From the NCBI RefSeq assembly GCF_001522545.3, contig NC_031774.1, forward strand, positions 48,725,410-48,789,409: DNA of 64,000 bases. Reading direction: 5' to 3'. The stretch is from Parus major (lineage: Eukaryota; Chordata; Aves; Passeriformes; Paridae). Shown here one piece after another: positions 50,001-61,600 of the stretch (position 1 is the stretch's first letter; each line of letters opens with the position of its first letter). The notes below the pieces were generated by a model, which was not told the DNA's origin, searched no databases, and saw nothing but the letters and a program-made list of their open reading frames with translations. A program made the translations under genes and the position numbers.

Positions 50001-50415
50001 TATGTTTTCATTTTGCATTTTGTTTTACTTTTATTTGCCACCATGCTGGTGTGTCCAACACACAAGGATCATTTCAAATTGTCTTTTTCCTGTTAGCATC
50101 AAAACCATGCAAAAAACCCCAAACACCCACAAAGCACCACCACAAAGAAACAAAAGCCTGGAAGACATTTTCTTGAGCCTCTAGTTAACCTCAATTGCAG
50201 TAAGGAAGGTTCTAGAACCATAGCAATAATCCCCCTCCCACTGCAGACTCAAATCGGAACAAGTATGACGACTCTTCAATGTTTCTGAGTCATTGTCAAA
50301 TGAGACCTACAGAATGAAGTACAGGAATGAACTGTATGAAGTCTAGACTGCTTTCAATATGTGTACCATTTTCAAGTCCACAGCTTTCAATTCTCTTTCC
50401 TGCAATACAGATTCA
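47063..50415. other. Unique AT-rich non-coding sequence
   Basis: No gene recognised. A12 near 47083, an A-rich patch at 47695-47750. Frames of 60-93 codons at 47282-47563, 48138-48329, 48814-49020, 49273-49635 and 49836-50184 have no domains and often overlap antisense frames. Confidence 0.55.
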
Positions 50416-50617
50416 GGCTTGACTTGAACAAAGCATGAATATAATGGGATATGCACCACAGCAGTAAAGGTGGTGGGTAATTGTCAGAATAGGAAAGCTG
50501 CACACCTGTCCCTTCCCTGCCTCCTCCATGCAAACCAACCTGAAACAGATGAACAGCACACACCCAGACTGATCAGCATCCTCAGGCTGTTCTCATGTTG
50601 CAAAAACACTACCCCAG
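50416..50617 (+). repeat. Direct repeat, left copy (202 bp)
   Basis: This 202-bp block recurs at 52713-52914 without a gap. By reading the two copies I count 7 mismatches (about 96.5% identity), at the changes CTTG/CTCG, CATGAA/CATTAA, TAGGAA/TAGAAA, TTCCCT/TTCTCT, CTCCTC/CTCTTC, CTCATG/CTCCTG and CACTAC/CACAAC. Similarity stops sharply at both ends. It does not match CR1 in my reading, and the ends lack the TG...CA of LTRs. It is either two insertions of an unrecognised short repeat family or a local duplication. Confidence 0.95.
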
Positions 50618-52712
50618 GTTTTAGCACCCTTCCAGGTGGAGGCAGAAAAGGAAAAAAAGAGGGTGGCAGTTTTCTGTATGAGTAGTTTCTGTTAGCACCT
50701 GTTTGCATTGCTATTCACTTGAAATGGGGGAGGCCAAGTATGAACTGAATACTCACCTGGATTTCTACAGAAGAACTGGAGGAAAGGGCTATGAAGAAGT
50801 TGCCAAAGTTGCAATGTCTGAAATGCAGAACACCAGAAACGAAAATGAAAAATATTTGTTCTGTAATATGAAATCTAGCTGCTGTGTGCTACAGTGCATA
50901 ATACAAGTGTGCAAATCTTATTAGAAACAAATGAAGTCTAATATATATATGGAAATGAAGTATAATATATATTTGGGGAAGCAAATGGTACCCTAGTTCT
51001 TGATTTAGGTTGTGTTCAGATTTTTCTGCCTATTATGTGCAGATTTTTCCTTCTTTTTTCCCCCAGATTTCCTTCTGGGGCTTTTTGTTTGTTTGCTAAA
51101 GCTTAGTGAATATGGACAGTTTGTTCTCTTTCCTGCTTACTAACAGAGAGAAGGAACTGCCCAGCAAAAATCTTTTATCTTTCATGTCCTTAAATTACTG
51201 AGCAAATCATTCTCTCCCAACACAAAAGTTTCTACTCCTTCAGTTTCAAAATATCTAGAAATCTGCCCTGCTGGCAAGTTAGGAAGGGCAAGCATAGATC
51301 ACATAAAAAATTTCCAGTAGGAAGATTTACTAAAATCATGTTTAACTCCTTGCCTCATGTCTGACACCAATCTCAGATTCTTGAAAAAGGACTTAGCAAG
51401 GGACAAAAAACCACAGCCAAAGTGATTCTGTTTGAATGAATTATAGGTGCCAAAGCTTTTTCTCCCATCCTAAGATACTGATCAGTCCAAGTACTTGTCT
51501 TCATTGAAAGTACACAAGTGCATTCACACTTACACATATCAAATGTGTTACTGGATAAAATTACCAGCCAACAGAGACCAGAGCTATAAAGAAGATCTGG
51601 ACTGAGAAGCAACCTGGGAATTCATGGACCTTCCCTCTACAGACTGAGCAGGGAGACCAGGTGTTTTCAGCCTCAGTGGCCCCTTCAGCAAGGGTGAGTT
51701 CTCTGCAGTAGGGCAGTGAGACTGACAAGGAAGAAAATGGAATAGTTGACTGTGGAGGAATGGGTGGAAGAAGCTGCTTAATACAGGGACAAGCAGGCCA
51801 GTGTTTTAGGAAGTCTTTCAGTGAGAGCCACTTGTCTGTGCCTGTCAATGAATAAATAAACTACAACTTTTTAAAGGATGACTAACCTAGACTGAGTATC
51901 TAAAAACTACTTAAAATGTTAACTTTAATGAGCACTTTAAAAATGTATCTTTATGATACTAAAACTAATGTTTTTTAAGGGAAAAATATTATAAGATGAT
52001 GTTCTTTATATTTATGCTGTCACTCATGCTTTGACTCTGATCACTTATCTGGATAATTAAGCAGTATCACTGAGGAACCAGATACCAGAAATCTGATATT
52101 AATCCATCCCTCTTAATAGTAACGCAAAGCCACTGGGGTGGAAAGCAGCCTAGTCTTCCTAATCCCCTTTTACCAACATTTCAGCATCAGCATATCTCAT
52201 TTATTTTCAAAAGTGGTTCGAGACACACTATCGTTGGCTTAAGTCTAATTTAGGCTTTAAATCAAAATATATTAAGAAATGCAAAAATAGTCAAGATTAC
52301 CAAGATTTCTTGAGGGAATGATTCACAACCAGCTCATGTCCCTCTGACAGGAACTGGGGACAGCTAAATAATTGTTGCATGTCTGCATTGCTTTAAGGTA
52401 CAACACTTTCCTTTGAATTAAAAGAAGGCAGGATTACAGTGGAGACCTTGAGATCCCACTGCCATACTTATCAGGTGTATGTTAATGATAGTCTGAGCAA
52501 CTTCTACAGACATAATTCACCTGCCAGTACTGAAGCATCCAAGGCTATTCTGTTCTCTCCCTTGTGTGTCTATGTCAGTGTTTATGTGAGCCTTGTGGTC
52601 CCCTTCAGAGTATTCTTGGCTCCTCAAAGTGTCTTTGGGTTCAGTTTCAAGACTGTCCTAAAGCCTTTGTTGGTCACTATTTCTCCTGCTATCCCCTTGT
52701 ACATTCTGAGAT
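50618..52712. other. Spacer between the two direct-repeat copies
   Basis: About 2.1 kb of mixed unique sequence. It contains a 24-bp tandem duplication (AAATGAAGT...TATATGG at 50929-50976), an antisense 95-codon frame (51561-51848) and a 100-codon + frame (52439-52741) that runs into the right repeat copy. None of the frames resembles a retroviral or transposon protein, so there is no evidence that the repeats flank a mobile element body. Confidence 0.5.
50929..50976 (+). repeat. Tandem duplication, 24-bp period
   Basis: AAATGAAGTCTAATATATAT plus ATGG is followed directly by AAATGAAGTATAATATATAT plus TTGG. Two adjacent copies with three differences. Confidence 0.85.
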
Positions 52713-52914
52713 GGCTTGACTCGAACAAAGCATTAATATAATGGGATATGCACCACAGCAGTAAAGGTGGTGGGTAATTGTCAGAATAGAAAAGCTGCAC
52801 ACCTGTCCCTTCTCTGCCTCTTCCATGCAAACCAACCTGAAACAGATGAACAGCACACACCCAGACTGATCAGCATCCTCAGGCTGTTCTCCTGTTGCAA
52901 AAACACAACCCCAG
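52713..52914 (+). repeat. Direct repeat, right copy (202 bp)
   Basis: Partner of the block at 50416-50617, same orientation, offset 2297 bp, ungapped. Four of its seven differences from the left copy are transitions. The unique flanks (ATTCTGAGAT on the left, TTTGATGACA on the right) are unrelated to the flanks of the left copy, so the duplicated unit is defined precisely. Short direct repeats flanking either copy were not obvious to me. Confidence 0.95.
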
Positions 52915-54130
52915 TTTGATGACATGAGTTTGGGCTCTGCTCTTGGCTTGTGGTATGAGGTAGGTCCAGCTGTCTCCCCTTCTATTCCATCCAGCCCCAG
53001 TTTCAGGTGGCTGGAGTTAGTGATGGGTAGTTGCTTCTAAAGGCTGAAAATTGACATATTGGTGTGTTTGAATCACCAATTTTGATTTTGATAGTTATCT
53101 GACTACAGGTTGTGTTCTCTTTACTTTCATATCATCATATTAACTACTGCTGACATCCTATTGTGCATACTGGAGCTGTAACACTTTGAACTCACAGCTG
53201 AAAAACTAAATATAGTATATTTAAAAACAATAGAAACAAGCTTAGCCATCTCCTTCAGCTACAAGATGATGCCTTCTAGTGAGGGTCTCCAGGAGGAGCT
53301 GAGAAGACATGTGAGTCCCTAAACATTACCTACTAAGTTTTCACAGGCAGTGTAATTGGGATAGAGTCCATGTGTCGTCATAGTAAAAGTATGAGACACT
53401 TTCACCTTGTTTTTGTGGCTCTGCCATCAGAGACAAACCTGCTTCAATGCAGCAGCCTTCAGGAGACTGCTGGTTTCCCATGTATATTTTATTAAGTGTT
53501 AGTGCCACCAAACACTGTACAGATGCGGGAATCTATCACTTTATAAAATAATTAGTCTGCCATTTCCATGACAAGAAGAAACAGCAGCATGTAGGCAGCA
53601 AACTGAGGTGCTGCTTTTACCTTCTTCATCGTTTTTGTATTTTTACCAAAACAGGAAAATATTTTTACAGGGTAGGCCAATAGTTCCACTGGAATTGAGT
53701 TAGAGCATCCTTAATTAATATGTCAGAATATGAGAAATGATGAAAATATGTATAATTAAATTCTTGCACTAAAACCAGGATTATAATGTGTGACTAAAAT
53801 AGATCAGGGCTTTTTTTTGTGTGTGTGCTTTTTATTTTTTTCCCTTATATTTTTTAATTAAAAAAATATGAGTTCTGGTATCTTCGCACTATATCTTGAT
53901 TAGCTATTATGTACTTTGATAAGACATGGGTCACCCCAAAAATTGCACACTATTTGTGAAAATGAAAATAATTTTCCCAGTTCTATGAGTATAGTGTTAT
54001 TTTCAGGCTAATATACAGTAGTAATAGCTTGGCACTGTGGCAACCTACATTGTCGATAATAAGAAGCTGTTTGAGACAGATGCTTGAAAGAGCAAACTTC
54101 TTACATAAATTAAATACCTATTTTCAACTA
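52915..54130. other. Unique AT-rich non-coding sequence
   Basis: No gene recognised. A near-palindrome ATATTTTTTAATTAAAAAAATAT lies at 53847-53869 (one length mismatch between the arms), preceded by a TG-rich piece (TTGTGTGTGTGC at about 53818). Confidence 0.55.
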
Positions 54131-54229
54131 CATGGCTCCAATTTTCAAAGGCAGTGAGTGATTCTGGGTATTCTAGCTTTCCAGGGCTCAAAATCAGACA
54201 AATGCAGAGGGTCTGATTTTCTAATTTTC
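54131..54229. repeat. Candidate ancient repeat fragment
   Basis: CATGGCTCCAATTTTCAAAG ... GTGAGTGATTCTGGGTATTC ... TCTGATTTTCTAATTTTCAG resembles a decayed sauropsid repeat with the pattern 'ccaattttcaaaagtg...gtgattttgggtgcc...cctgattttcagaggtg'. It is related in style to the piece at 13981. The call is tentative. Confidence 0.25.
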
Positions 54230-54980
54230 AGTGTTTATAGACGATCCAACTTCATTAAAATGTCTGAGCGCTTCTTTTCTTCCCCTGTCACTCAGGAGTT
54301 CAATCAAATAGGTCAGTTTGGATGCTGGGTCACACCTATGCAGTGAGTAACCTCACACACTATTTTACATTAGACATTTTTCACTCAGTTAATCTCATCT
54401 TCTTGTGCATGTGTTGTACTTTTTTTAGTTTAAGTGAAATATTTTAAACTGAAAATTTCTTTTTGTCCCTACTTTATAGAAGATTTACAAACATGTGAAA
54501 ATTAATTGTAGACTAAAAGTGATGTAAGAATATGTGGACATGCAACTGACCTGTATGAAAAAACAAGAGGCCTTCCTTAAAAAATCCCATCTGCTACTAA
54601 ATCAAATAAAACATTAGCTATTTAACTATTTGATATATCAGTCATATAAATCTTCCACTTCTTTCACAATTTGTCATAGCAAAAATTGTTGCTCTACATC
54701 CCACTCAGATCCTCAAAAGATTTCAGGATCCTGAACCCAGCCTGGATACCATTATAGCATTATAAGGGGAAATGTCCAGATGCATCCAGTGACAAAAGAA
54801 AACCCATAAAGTACATATAATGAAGAAGTAATTGTAGGAAATTGAGTTTTCTGTTCTTGTGCTTTCCTAGCATTCAGCTCTTCAAAGAGATAGCAAATAT
54901 TCTATTGCTTAACATTTAACCCAAACTAATAGGTCCAATCTCACATACTCAAATAAATCATAATGTCTTTTCAATTAGTT
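54230..54980. other. Unique AT-rich non-coding sequence
   Basis: No gene, RNA gene or clear repeat seen. Confidence 0.55.
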
Positions 54981-54984
54981 TGCA

Positions 54985-55200
54985 CTTTTGCTCGCTGCTG
55001 TCTTGAATAATTAGGAAAACAATTCACATTTCGCTAGGAGATGATATGAAGTGTTATTCCTGTGATAATTACTAAGCTGCAGTTCAGTTTCCCTGGCTCC
55101 CACCAGGTCACCAGGGCACAAAAGAGGACACCATGAGAGCATTAATGAGCTCTCATTGAAGATGTTAAAAAGCTTGTATTGATCTGTTTGTCCAAGAAGG
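54985..55200. promoter_or_regulatory. Candidate enhancer with DR2 half-site pair
   Basis: AGGTCA-CC-AGGGCA at 55105-55118 is a direct repeat of nuclear-receptor half-sites with 2-bp spacing, a known arrangement for retinoic-acid receptor type dimers. Nearby are GAATAATTAGG and GATAATTACT (homeodomain cores, about 55005 and 55065), two intact CpGs (GCTCGC, TTTCGC) and GAGAGC-ATTAATGA-GCTCTC, an inverted repeat with an ATTAAT loop (about 55135-55154). Function is inferred from motifs only. Confidence 0.25.
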
Positions 55201-55346
55201 AGATATTTAAGCCTTTCTGCTGAGGGCAGGAGAGACAGAGATTCATATCACAAAGCCTTTTATCCAACCCCTTCTGTTTCTAGCTTCAATATTGCCCAGT
55301 CTCAGCATGTCTGGTTCTGGAGGTCATACTTTTAAACTTTCACAAC
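55201..55346. other. Unique non-coding sequence
   Basis: No recognisable feature. Confidence 0.5.
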
Positions 55347-55402
55347 ATTTTTTTTTTCTTTTTCTCTTTCTTCTTTTTTTTTTTGTAAAAAAAAAAAAAA
55401 AA
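55347..55402 (+). repeat. Pyrimidine tract joined to an A16 run
   Basis: T-rich sequence with a few C (55348-55373) ends in 11 T, then GT, then 16 A (55387-55402). The T11/A16 pair can fold into a hairpin with almost no loop. It may mark two abutting poly(A)/poly(T) tails or slippage. Confidence 0.85.
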
Positions 55403-56959
55403 GGAAATAGAGATAATATACAGTGTACACTTAACCTTTACTACAGGGATCCCTTTACACAGCTAGCTATTTCTGAGAACAAGCTGCAGTGCAGTAAGAT
55501 CTCCCTTCTCACTATATACCACTAACACACATCTCAATTAAATTAAAGATACTCCAGGCAATGCAAAGTCTGACTCAGTGCAAAATTTTGTTCATATTTT
55601 GAAACTGGATCAAGTCAAATCACTTTTGGTAGAGGCTGATCAGACTTTTTTCTCCAACATCACTGCCTTTTTGTGAACCTCTGCACTTGCTATTTCTGGC
55701 TGGAAGCAGAAGTGGAAGAACTGTAAGGCTACAAAATCACTGGTTCTTGTGGAATCTTCAGAGGAGATTTCTTCCTGCAGGCAGGGGAGGAAATCTTGTC
55801 CTCCTTTCAACTTTCTGCATTGTTATGATATATTGCAGCTGTAAACTAGTTCTGGGTACACTTTACTACTCATGAATTTTGTCTGCTTTCTTTTAAATGC
55901 CACAATGAACTGTCAGTGAGCATTTGCAGCCTGTCTGGGATAGAGCATGGGAAAAAAATTAATGTAAGTGTAAAAGCTGTATTTTCTTTGTTTATATTTG
56001 TCACCTGAACCAGCTGTTGTCTGGTTCAGCAAGGTTATATCTCTCTTTTCACTATATCTTATTCATATTCATCTTGGTATGAGCAACTCAGTGAGGCCAC
56101 TTGTCTATTGTAAATGGTTACTGAAGAGACATGTTGGGATTTTTCATGGATATTGTTAAGGAGGTGTTCAAGATGTGCTTTTTTGCTTAACATACAGAAA
56201 AGACCATTATAGCTGAAAATATCTCAGTGTTAGTTTTAAGCATCTAGATCAATGCAATGAAGGGAGCCTGACAGAAGGGCTAGTAAGAACTTTCCAGGAT
56301 ATTAGATAAGGCCACTCCATCTTAAGGCTGTAATTAGGCTATAAGATCAGAGCTCCATCCTTCCTGATTTGCTATTCTCTTCAGTCTTAAGTAACTTGAA
56401 TATCATGGCCAGTTCTAAGATGTATTTTTTCTGAGAATAGATTTCATAGTGTACCACTGCAGGATGAATGAACATACAAATCACACTCCCCGTGGCCTGA
56501 TGCAGTAATCACCACTTCAGGGATGGAGCTGGCAAGAGACCCTGTGCATCTCTGCCATGTGTGGTAACCTCTTAATAAAGATACTAGGGAAAGATTCAGG
56601 AACAAATAAAATTGGACATGGATAGGAGGCAATGACCCTTGAGTGACAACTGAGGTGATGTGGATGAATATTAAACGTGAAGGGTCTGAATTATTCATTG
56701 AAGGTTCAAGGTAAAAGGGTTAACCTGATAACATCCTCTTACTGACACCTCACTCAGGGTAGAAATCCCAGTTCTGTGATGCTTTTCAAACTTGGAGTCC
56801 CTCTGTGCTTAGGGAGAGTTGTGCTGGTGGTCTTGCTCCTTCCTACTATTGGTAATTCATAGTGGACAAAAGTCATCTTGTGAGTGCTGGAAACTTTGCC
56901 ACAAGCGGTACAGCTGCCACAATATCAAACCTCTGGGCTGTCACAGAGGCAGGCTGGAA
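55403..56959. other. Unique non-coding sequence
   Basis: No gene recognised. An antisense 84-codon frame (56444-56698) is chance-like. The last 80 bp may belong to the CR1 copy that follows, but I could not match it. Confidence 0.5.
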
Positions 56960-57533
56960 AATGTACCAGGAGTGATGTGGCCAGGATCAGGCAAAGGTTT
57001 GTGTGTCTGTACTTGGAACTGGTGAGGCCACACCTTGAGTACCCTGTCCATTTCTGGGCCAATTGCTTGAAGAAAGGCATTGAGGTGCTGGAGTGTGTCT
57101 AGGGAAGGGCAGTGGTGATGGGTCTAGGGAGTGTCATAGAAGGAGAATCTGACTAAGTGGTGGGTGTTTAGCCTGGAGAACAGGAGGCTCAGGGAGCACA
57201 TTTATCACTCTGCAACTATCTGAAATGAAGACGTAGCAAGATGTGGATCAGTCTTGAGTCCCCATCAGTCAGTGACAGGACAAGATGACATAGTCACAAG
57301 CTGCACCAGAGGAGGATCAGGTTGGACATTGGGATGAGCTTCTTCAAGGAAAAGGTTGTTAAACATTGGAATTTACTGCCCAGGGAGATGATGGGGTCAC
57401 CATCCCTAGAGATATTCAAGCGAGGAAGGCTTGGCACTTAGTGCCATGGTCTAGCTGACAAAGTTGTAATCAGTTGAAGGCTGAACTTGATTTCAGGTGC
57501 CTTTTCCAACCTAAATGAGTCTGTGATTTTGTG
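56960..57533 (+). mobile_element. CR1 LINE fragment with ORF2 remnant
   Basis: About 570 bp of CR1 3' region, the longest mobile element here. In order: GTACTTGGAACTGGTGAGGC, CATTGAGGTGCTGGAGTGTG, TTTAGCCTGGAGAACAGGAG, AGGACAAGATGACATAGTC, GGTTGGACATTGGGATGAGC, CCCTAGAGATATTCAAG, and CTTTTCCAACCTAAATGAGT with CTGTGATTTTGTG at the end. At 57019-57099 one frame still reads LVRPHLEY...FWA...[10 protein letters not shown], the conserved C-terminal part of the CR1 ORF2 endonuclease/reverse-transcriptase protein. The frame ends in a stop at 57100 and later parts are shifted and broken, so the copy is dead. The 5' end is truncated. Confidence 0.92.
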
Positions 57534-58624
57534 AAGCTTATAGCTCCTGGCCCTCCAGCTGTTATGACACATGTCCACACTGCCTGGCACTATGCATATC
57601 ATCTGCTCACCCGCCTGGCATGACATTACCCTATTGTCCATCCTACTCCATTTAATAATTTATCATAAAATAATTTCCAGGTCTTTCTGACCTGTCTGTG
57701 CTGCTTCTGGGAGGACCTCATCCATAGTAGGATAAATAATGCCATGAAGTCCTGTATGGCCAGCTAACCTGCTGCCCCCTGAAAACAAGCCAGGTAGGCA
57801 TAAGGGTGTGGGAGCATTCATGAGGATGTCTGATAGGGGAAACAAACACAGAAATGTCAAGACTAGAACATTATGAAATGAAAGGATGCTCTGCAGTGGT
57901 TTCACTGACACCACCTTATCAAAAAACAGAGATTGCAAGGGACAGAGATGTCATATGAGACTACAGTTTGAGAGGTGACTAGAAAGTTCCTCCTCACCTT
58001 TCTGCTCCTGCTGTTCAATAGCATTTTATTCAAATGGGTATGGGCAAAGGAACTCAAGAAGAATGGTTTAGAAGGCCAGCTTCTGGCCATTTGGCCAGAC
58101 ATTGAACAAAGACTCTCTAATCACAGATATTTCACAGCTGAGTGAAAAATAGAAATGGTGACGTAAATGGAGGTCATTTAGGCATGGGACTGCTAAAATC
58201 AAACCTCTCGCTTTTGCCTCATATTCGTTTTGGCTGCATCAAACAAAGAACTTCTGTCTGCATTCAGAGTGTGGCTCCTAAACCTCATTGATCCCACTGC
58301 CTGTGAGCTAGAATGAGTAAATATTGCTACAAGTAATCAAAAGTAATTGCAGTGTTCATTAATACATTCTGGAAGTATAAAATATTCAGACTGAAGCAGG
58401 AACCCACTTCTTATCGTTATGTTACCGTGTCAAGGTAAATGTGCCTTGAGCAGGAAATGCACACAGGAGAAAGAGTAGAGAAGAGGAGCAGAGAAGAACT
58501 GGAAGGAATAGAAGGCACAACAGGGAGGTAGCCAGCAGAAAGGACTTAGTAGAGCATATCTCCTTCACAAAAAAGAAAGTCTGAGCAACTAAAAAGGTTG
58601 TTCTTCTAGAAAGAGCTTTTCTTC
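57534..58624. other. Unique non-coding sequence
   Basis: No gene recognised. 58130-58450 looks like non-repetitive sequence with several CpGs and homeodomain or forkhead cores (GAGTAAATATTG, AGTAATCAAAAGTAATTGC), a weak candidate for a conserved element. Confidence 0.5.
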
Positions 58625-58654
58625 AACACACACACACACACACAGACACACACA
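58625..58654 (+). repeat. (CA)n microsatellite
   Basis: About 30 bp of CA units with one GA interruption. Confidence 0.95.
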
Positions 58655-61600
58655 GTCAACATAGAAAAATGTCTTTTTTTGGTGGTTTGTATCACCATCA
58701 GCAGAAGTGAGAGATCCATTTCACCATGAGCAAAGTTACTCTGGGAAGGTGAATAATTCCAGACCAAACTAGATCTCCAGATTTTACACTGTCAAATTAT
58801 TATGGTATGATTTAATACAGACCTGTACAGAACTTTGAAATTCTCCTCATTCTCTTATATTTTCTGTTTCTTCAGGAATATCTAGACAGCTGGTGCCTTG
58901 CTGCAAGGGCCTTTGGGTAAAGTACTGTAGCTTCAGGATGAAGCTGAGGCAAACACAGGCTGCTTCTGTATAAAAGCATCCACACAGGAGTCTGACACAT
59001 TAAACTAATGTGTTCATTCTTAAGTCTTTTAGAGATTTACTTTAACTTTCTTGGCAATCTCTTAACATGAAGAAAGTAAGATCCCCACCAACATGAAGAA
59101 GAACTGAAGTGTACTTCTCCAGTTCTAGCTATTGCAAACATTGAATTTAATCCGTTGATTTTTAAATGTAAACCTTTTCCTCTCACTGGCAGGTTCAGTT
59201 TCAATAACTCCTTTACTGCCTTTCCTCAAAAAGATGCTCACTTTCATCATCATAGTTTTAAATTTCCGACTGAAACAAGCAGGACTGATCAAAAATACAT
59301 TCCTGTTAAGTGGGGAAGGTCAGATCTCTCTGATGGTTCAGCAGACATACTGAGTGACTTTTACTAAGTTACTGCACTGAGATATTACCAACAGCCTCCT
59401 GTAGGAGTCTTGGAGAGTAGTGATCTCAGAGCTATTAAGAACTGGGAGGAAAAAAAAAATCATGGAGATGAAGAAATAAGTGAAAAATAAAGTAAATCTG
59501 ATCTGTGCTGGAAGGAGATAGTGAAAATATGCTTAGTTTCTACATAATGAGTTTGCTATAAACTGGTGTGTGCACAGAGAGGCACTGACCTTAGAGACCT
59601 GTACAGATAAACATGTACTGTGGGAAAGTTAATCAAATTAACTGATCTTTAACCCAGCAATGTCAAAGTTTTCTTCTGACTTCAGTTTTCAGCCTCCTAT
59701 TAACAGTTATTTATAAAAAAAAAAAAGGAAAGGGTAAAGTCAGCTGTGGAAATAATTTCAGCAGTGGCAGAAAACCCTTAGTCCCCTCAGTTTTAATGTC
59801 TGTCTACCAGACTGGTTTTCACATGACACCTCTCTATAAATGAATCCTTCTGTACACTTAGATCATCAAACAGACCAAGAAGACTGCAAGGTGCCTGACA
59901 CGCTTTTCTCAGGATTCAAATTAAAACACTGACTTGAGATTTTATTTTAAATAGTGCCCTACTTGCTTATTTTGCTGAAATCAGATGGTTGGGAACTTGC
60001 AAGCTATACGCACTCTTGCTTAATGCAAATTGTACATTTTTATCATAAAGGTTAACAGAGAGGCAGGCATTTCTGATTCTAAGTTCTCATTTAAGTTTGA
60101 AATTAAAAGACTTCCCATTCTCCTCCACTTTGCAGGAACTACACACAGCACCACCTCTACTCCTCAAGTTGCAAAATTAGTACTTCAGGGAATTGGGCTC
60201 TCTGCCTGACACTAATCAGTGAGTGTTTGGGTTTAACCATCCTTTCAAAGGATGATTCTTGCAGTTGTAGCAGCCTAGGTTGTACTTGACAGCTCTCCTT
60301 CTGCAAAACAGCAGCAAACAAATCCACGAGGCCAAGCACTGTTTAGTATCCCTTATTAGTTGAATAAGAACAATTCTCTGTTTTGGCACAAAGAGCAAAA
60401 ATATTCGTTTAAACCTGATTACTGTTTGCCTAGTGGAAGGCTGTTTGGGGCACTCTAAATAAGGTCTGTCCCATTACATGCTGCCTGCCAAAACTGTAAT
60501 TAGACAGTGTATATAGAAAAAAAGGGAAAAAAACAAAAGAAAACAGGGGTTTTTTTTGTGTGTGGTTATTTTTTTCCCTTTCTTTCAGTAACTTTCTTCC
60601 TATAAAACAGTCCTTCCCAGTCATCAACTACAGAAAACTTCCTGAAATGGCAAAAAGGTTGGAACTTCATAACTGAGAAGGACTGGGAAAAAAAAAAAAA
60701 AAGACAACTATGTTGAATTTCCATCCAAATATCTATTATCACATTGTTACTATCAGTTATTAAAATCATAGCATGCAACATTTAACTTGCTCTGAAAATT
60801 TGAAAATGTGAAAAAATTAGAAGAAGAAATATAAGAACTCTGAGTATCCTCTTAGTCTAAATCTACTATCATGGAACTCCTGTGCCTTGACCAAAACCAG
60901 CTCCTGGTAATCTCCCATTCACTGTTATATGGAAAATAAAGCCATAAAGACAGTCTGAAAAGCATTAGGTCACGTCTTGTTTGCATTGGAAATAGGAAAA
61001 TATTTAAATAAAACCAGAAAATAATTAATTGAGACAAAATACAGTCAGAATCACATAGTTGAACACTGATTATGAGTTATCTCTTAAATTTTCACTTTTT
61101 TCTGTTCAATGATTTTTAACAAAAAAATAAAGAGATGAGAACTATTTTAAAGTACACATATCTGGACTTTATACTCAGTCATCTCAGGATTCAACCAATG
61201 AACATTTTTTTTCTGTAACTTTGCATGATTTGCAGTGATTATCCTTCGACTGTTGAGTGAGAGTGGTGCTGTGTTTGGAGGAGTATTTTATTATTTTCAG
61301 CCTTTAAAAATGGAGCAGGTTAGGATTTCTTCAATATTCTCCTCTCTCCTATGTTCCAAAATACTGACTGCCCAAAACAAGATTTATCCCCTCTGGGACA
61401 CAATTTTTGGGAGGAAGATTTTAGAGATTTGCCCTGCAATAATCTGTAACTCGGTGGTCATTCACTGAAGTGGAAGAGACTTAGATTAAAATCAGCACAC
61501 CATATCAGGCACTAAGAAGATCTGAATGTGAATCTTCAATATCTCAAGTGAGTTCTGTAATGGAAGAATATGCTGAACTGTGGGGAGCATGTAAAGGAGT

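Noticed and set aside
52205..52235. GGTTCGAGAC, similar to a tRNA T-loop
   Set aside because: No matching acceptor stem, anticodon arm or A-box at the right distance upstream.
50416..52914. LTR retrotransposon bounded by the 202-bp direct repeats
   Set aside because: Ends are not TG...CA, no primer-binding site or polypurine tract was seen at the inner edges, no target-site duplication, and the 2.1-kb interior codes no recognisable gag or pol piece.
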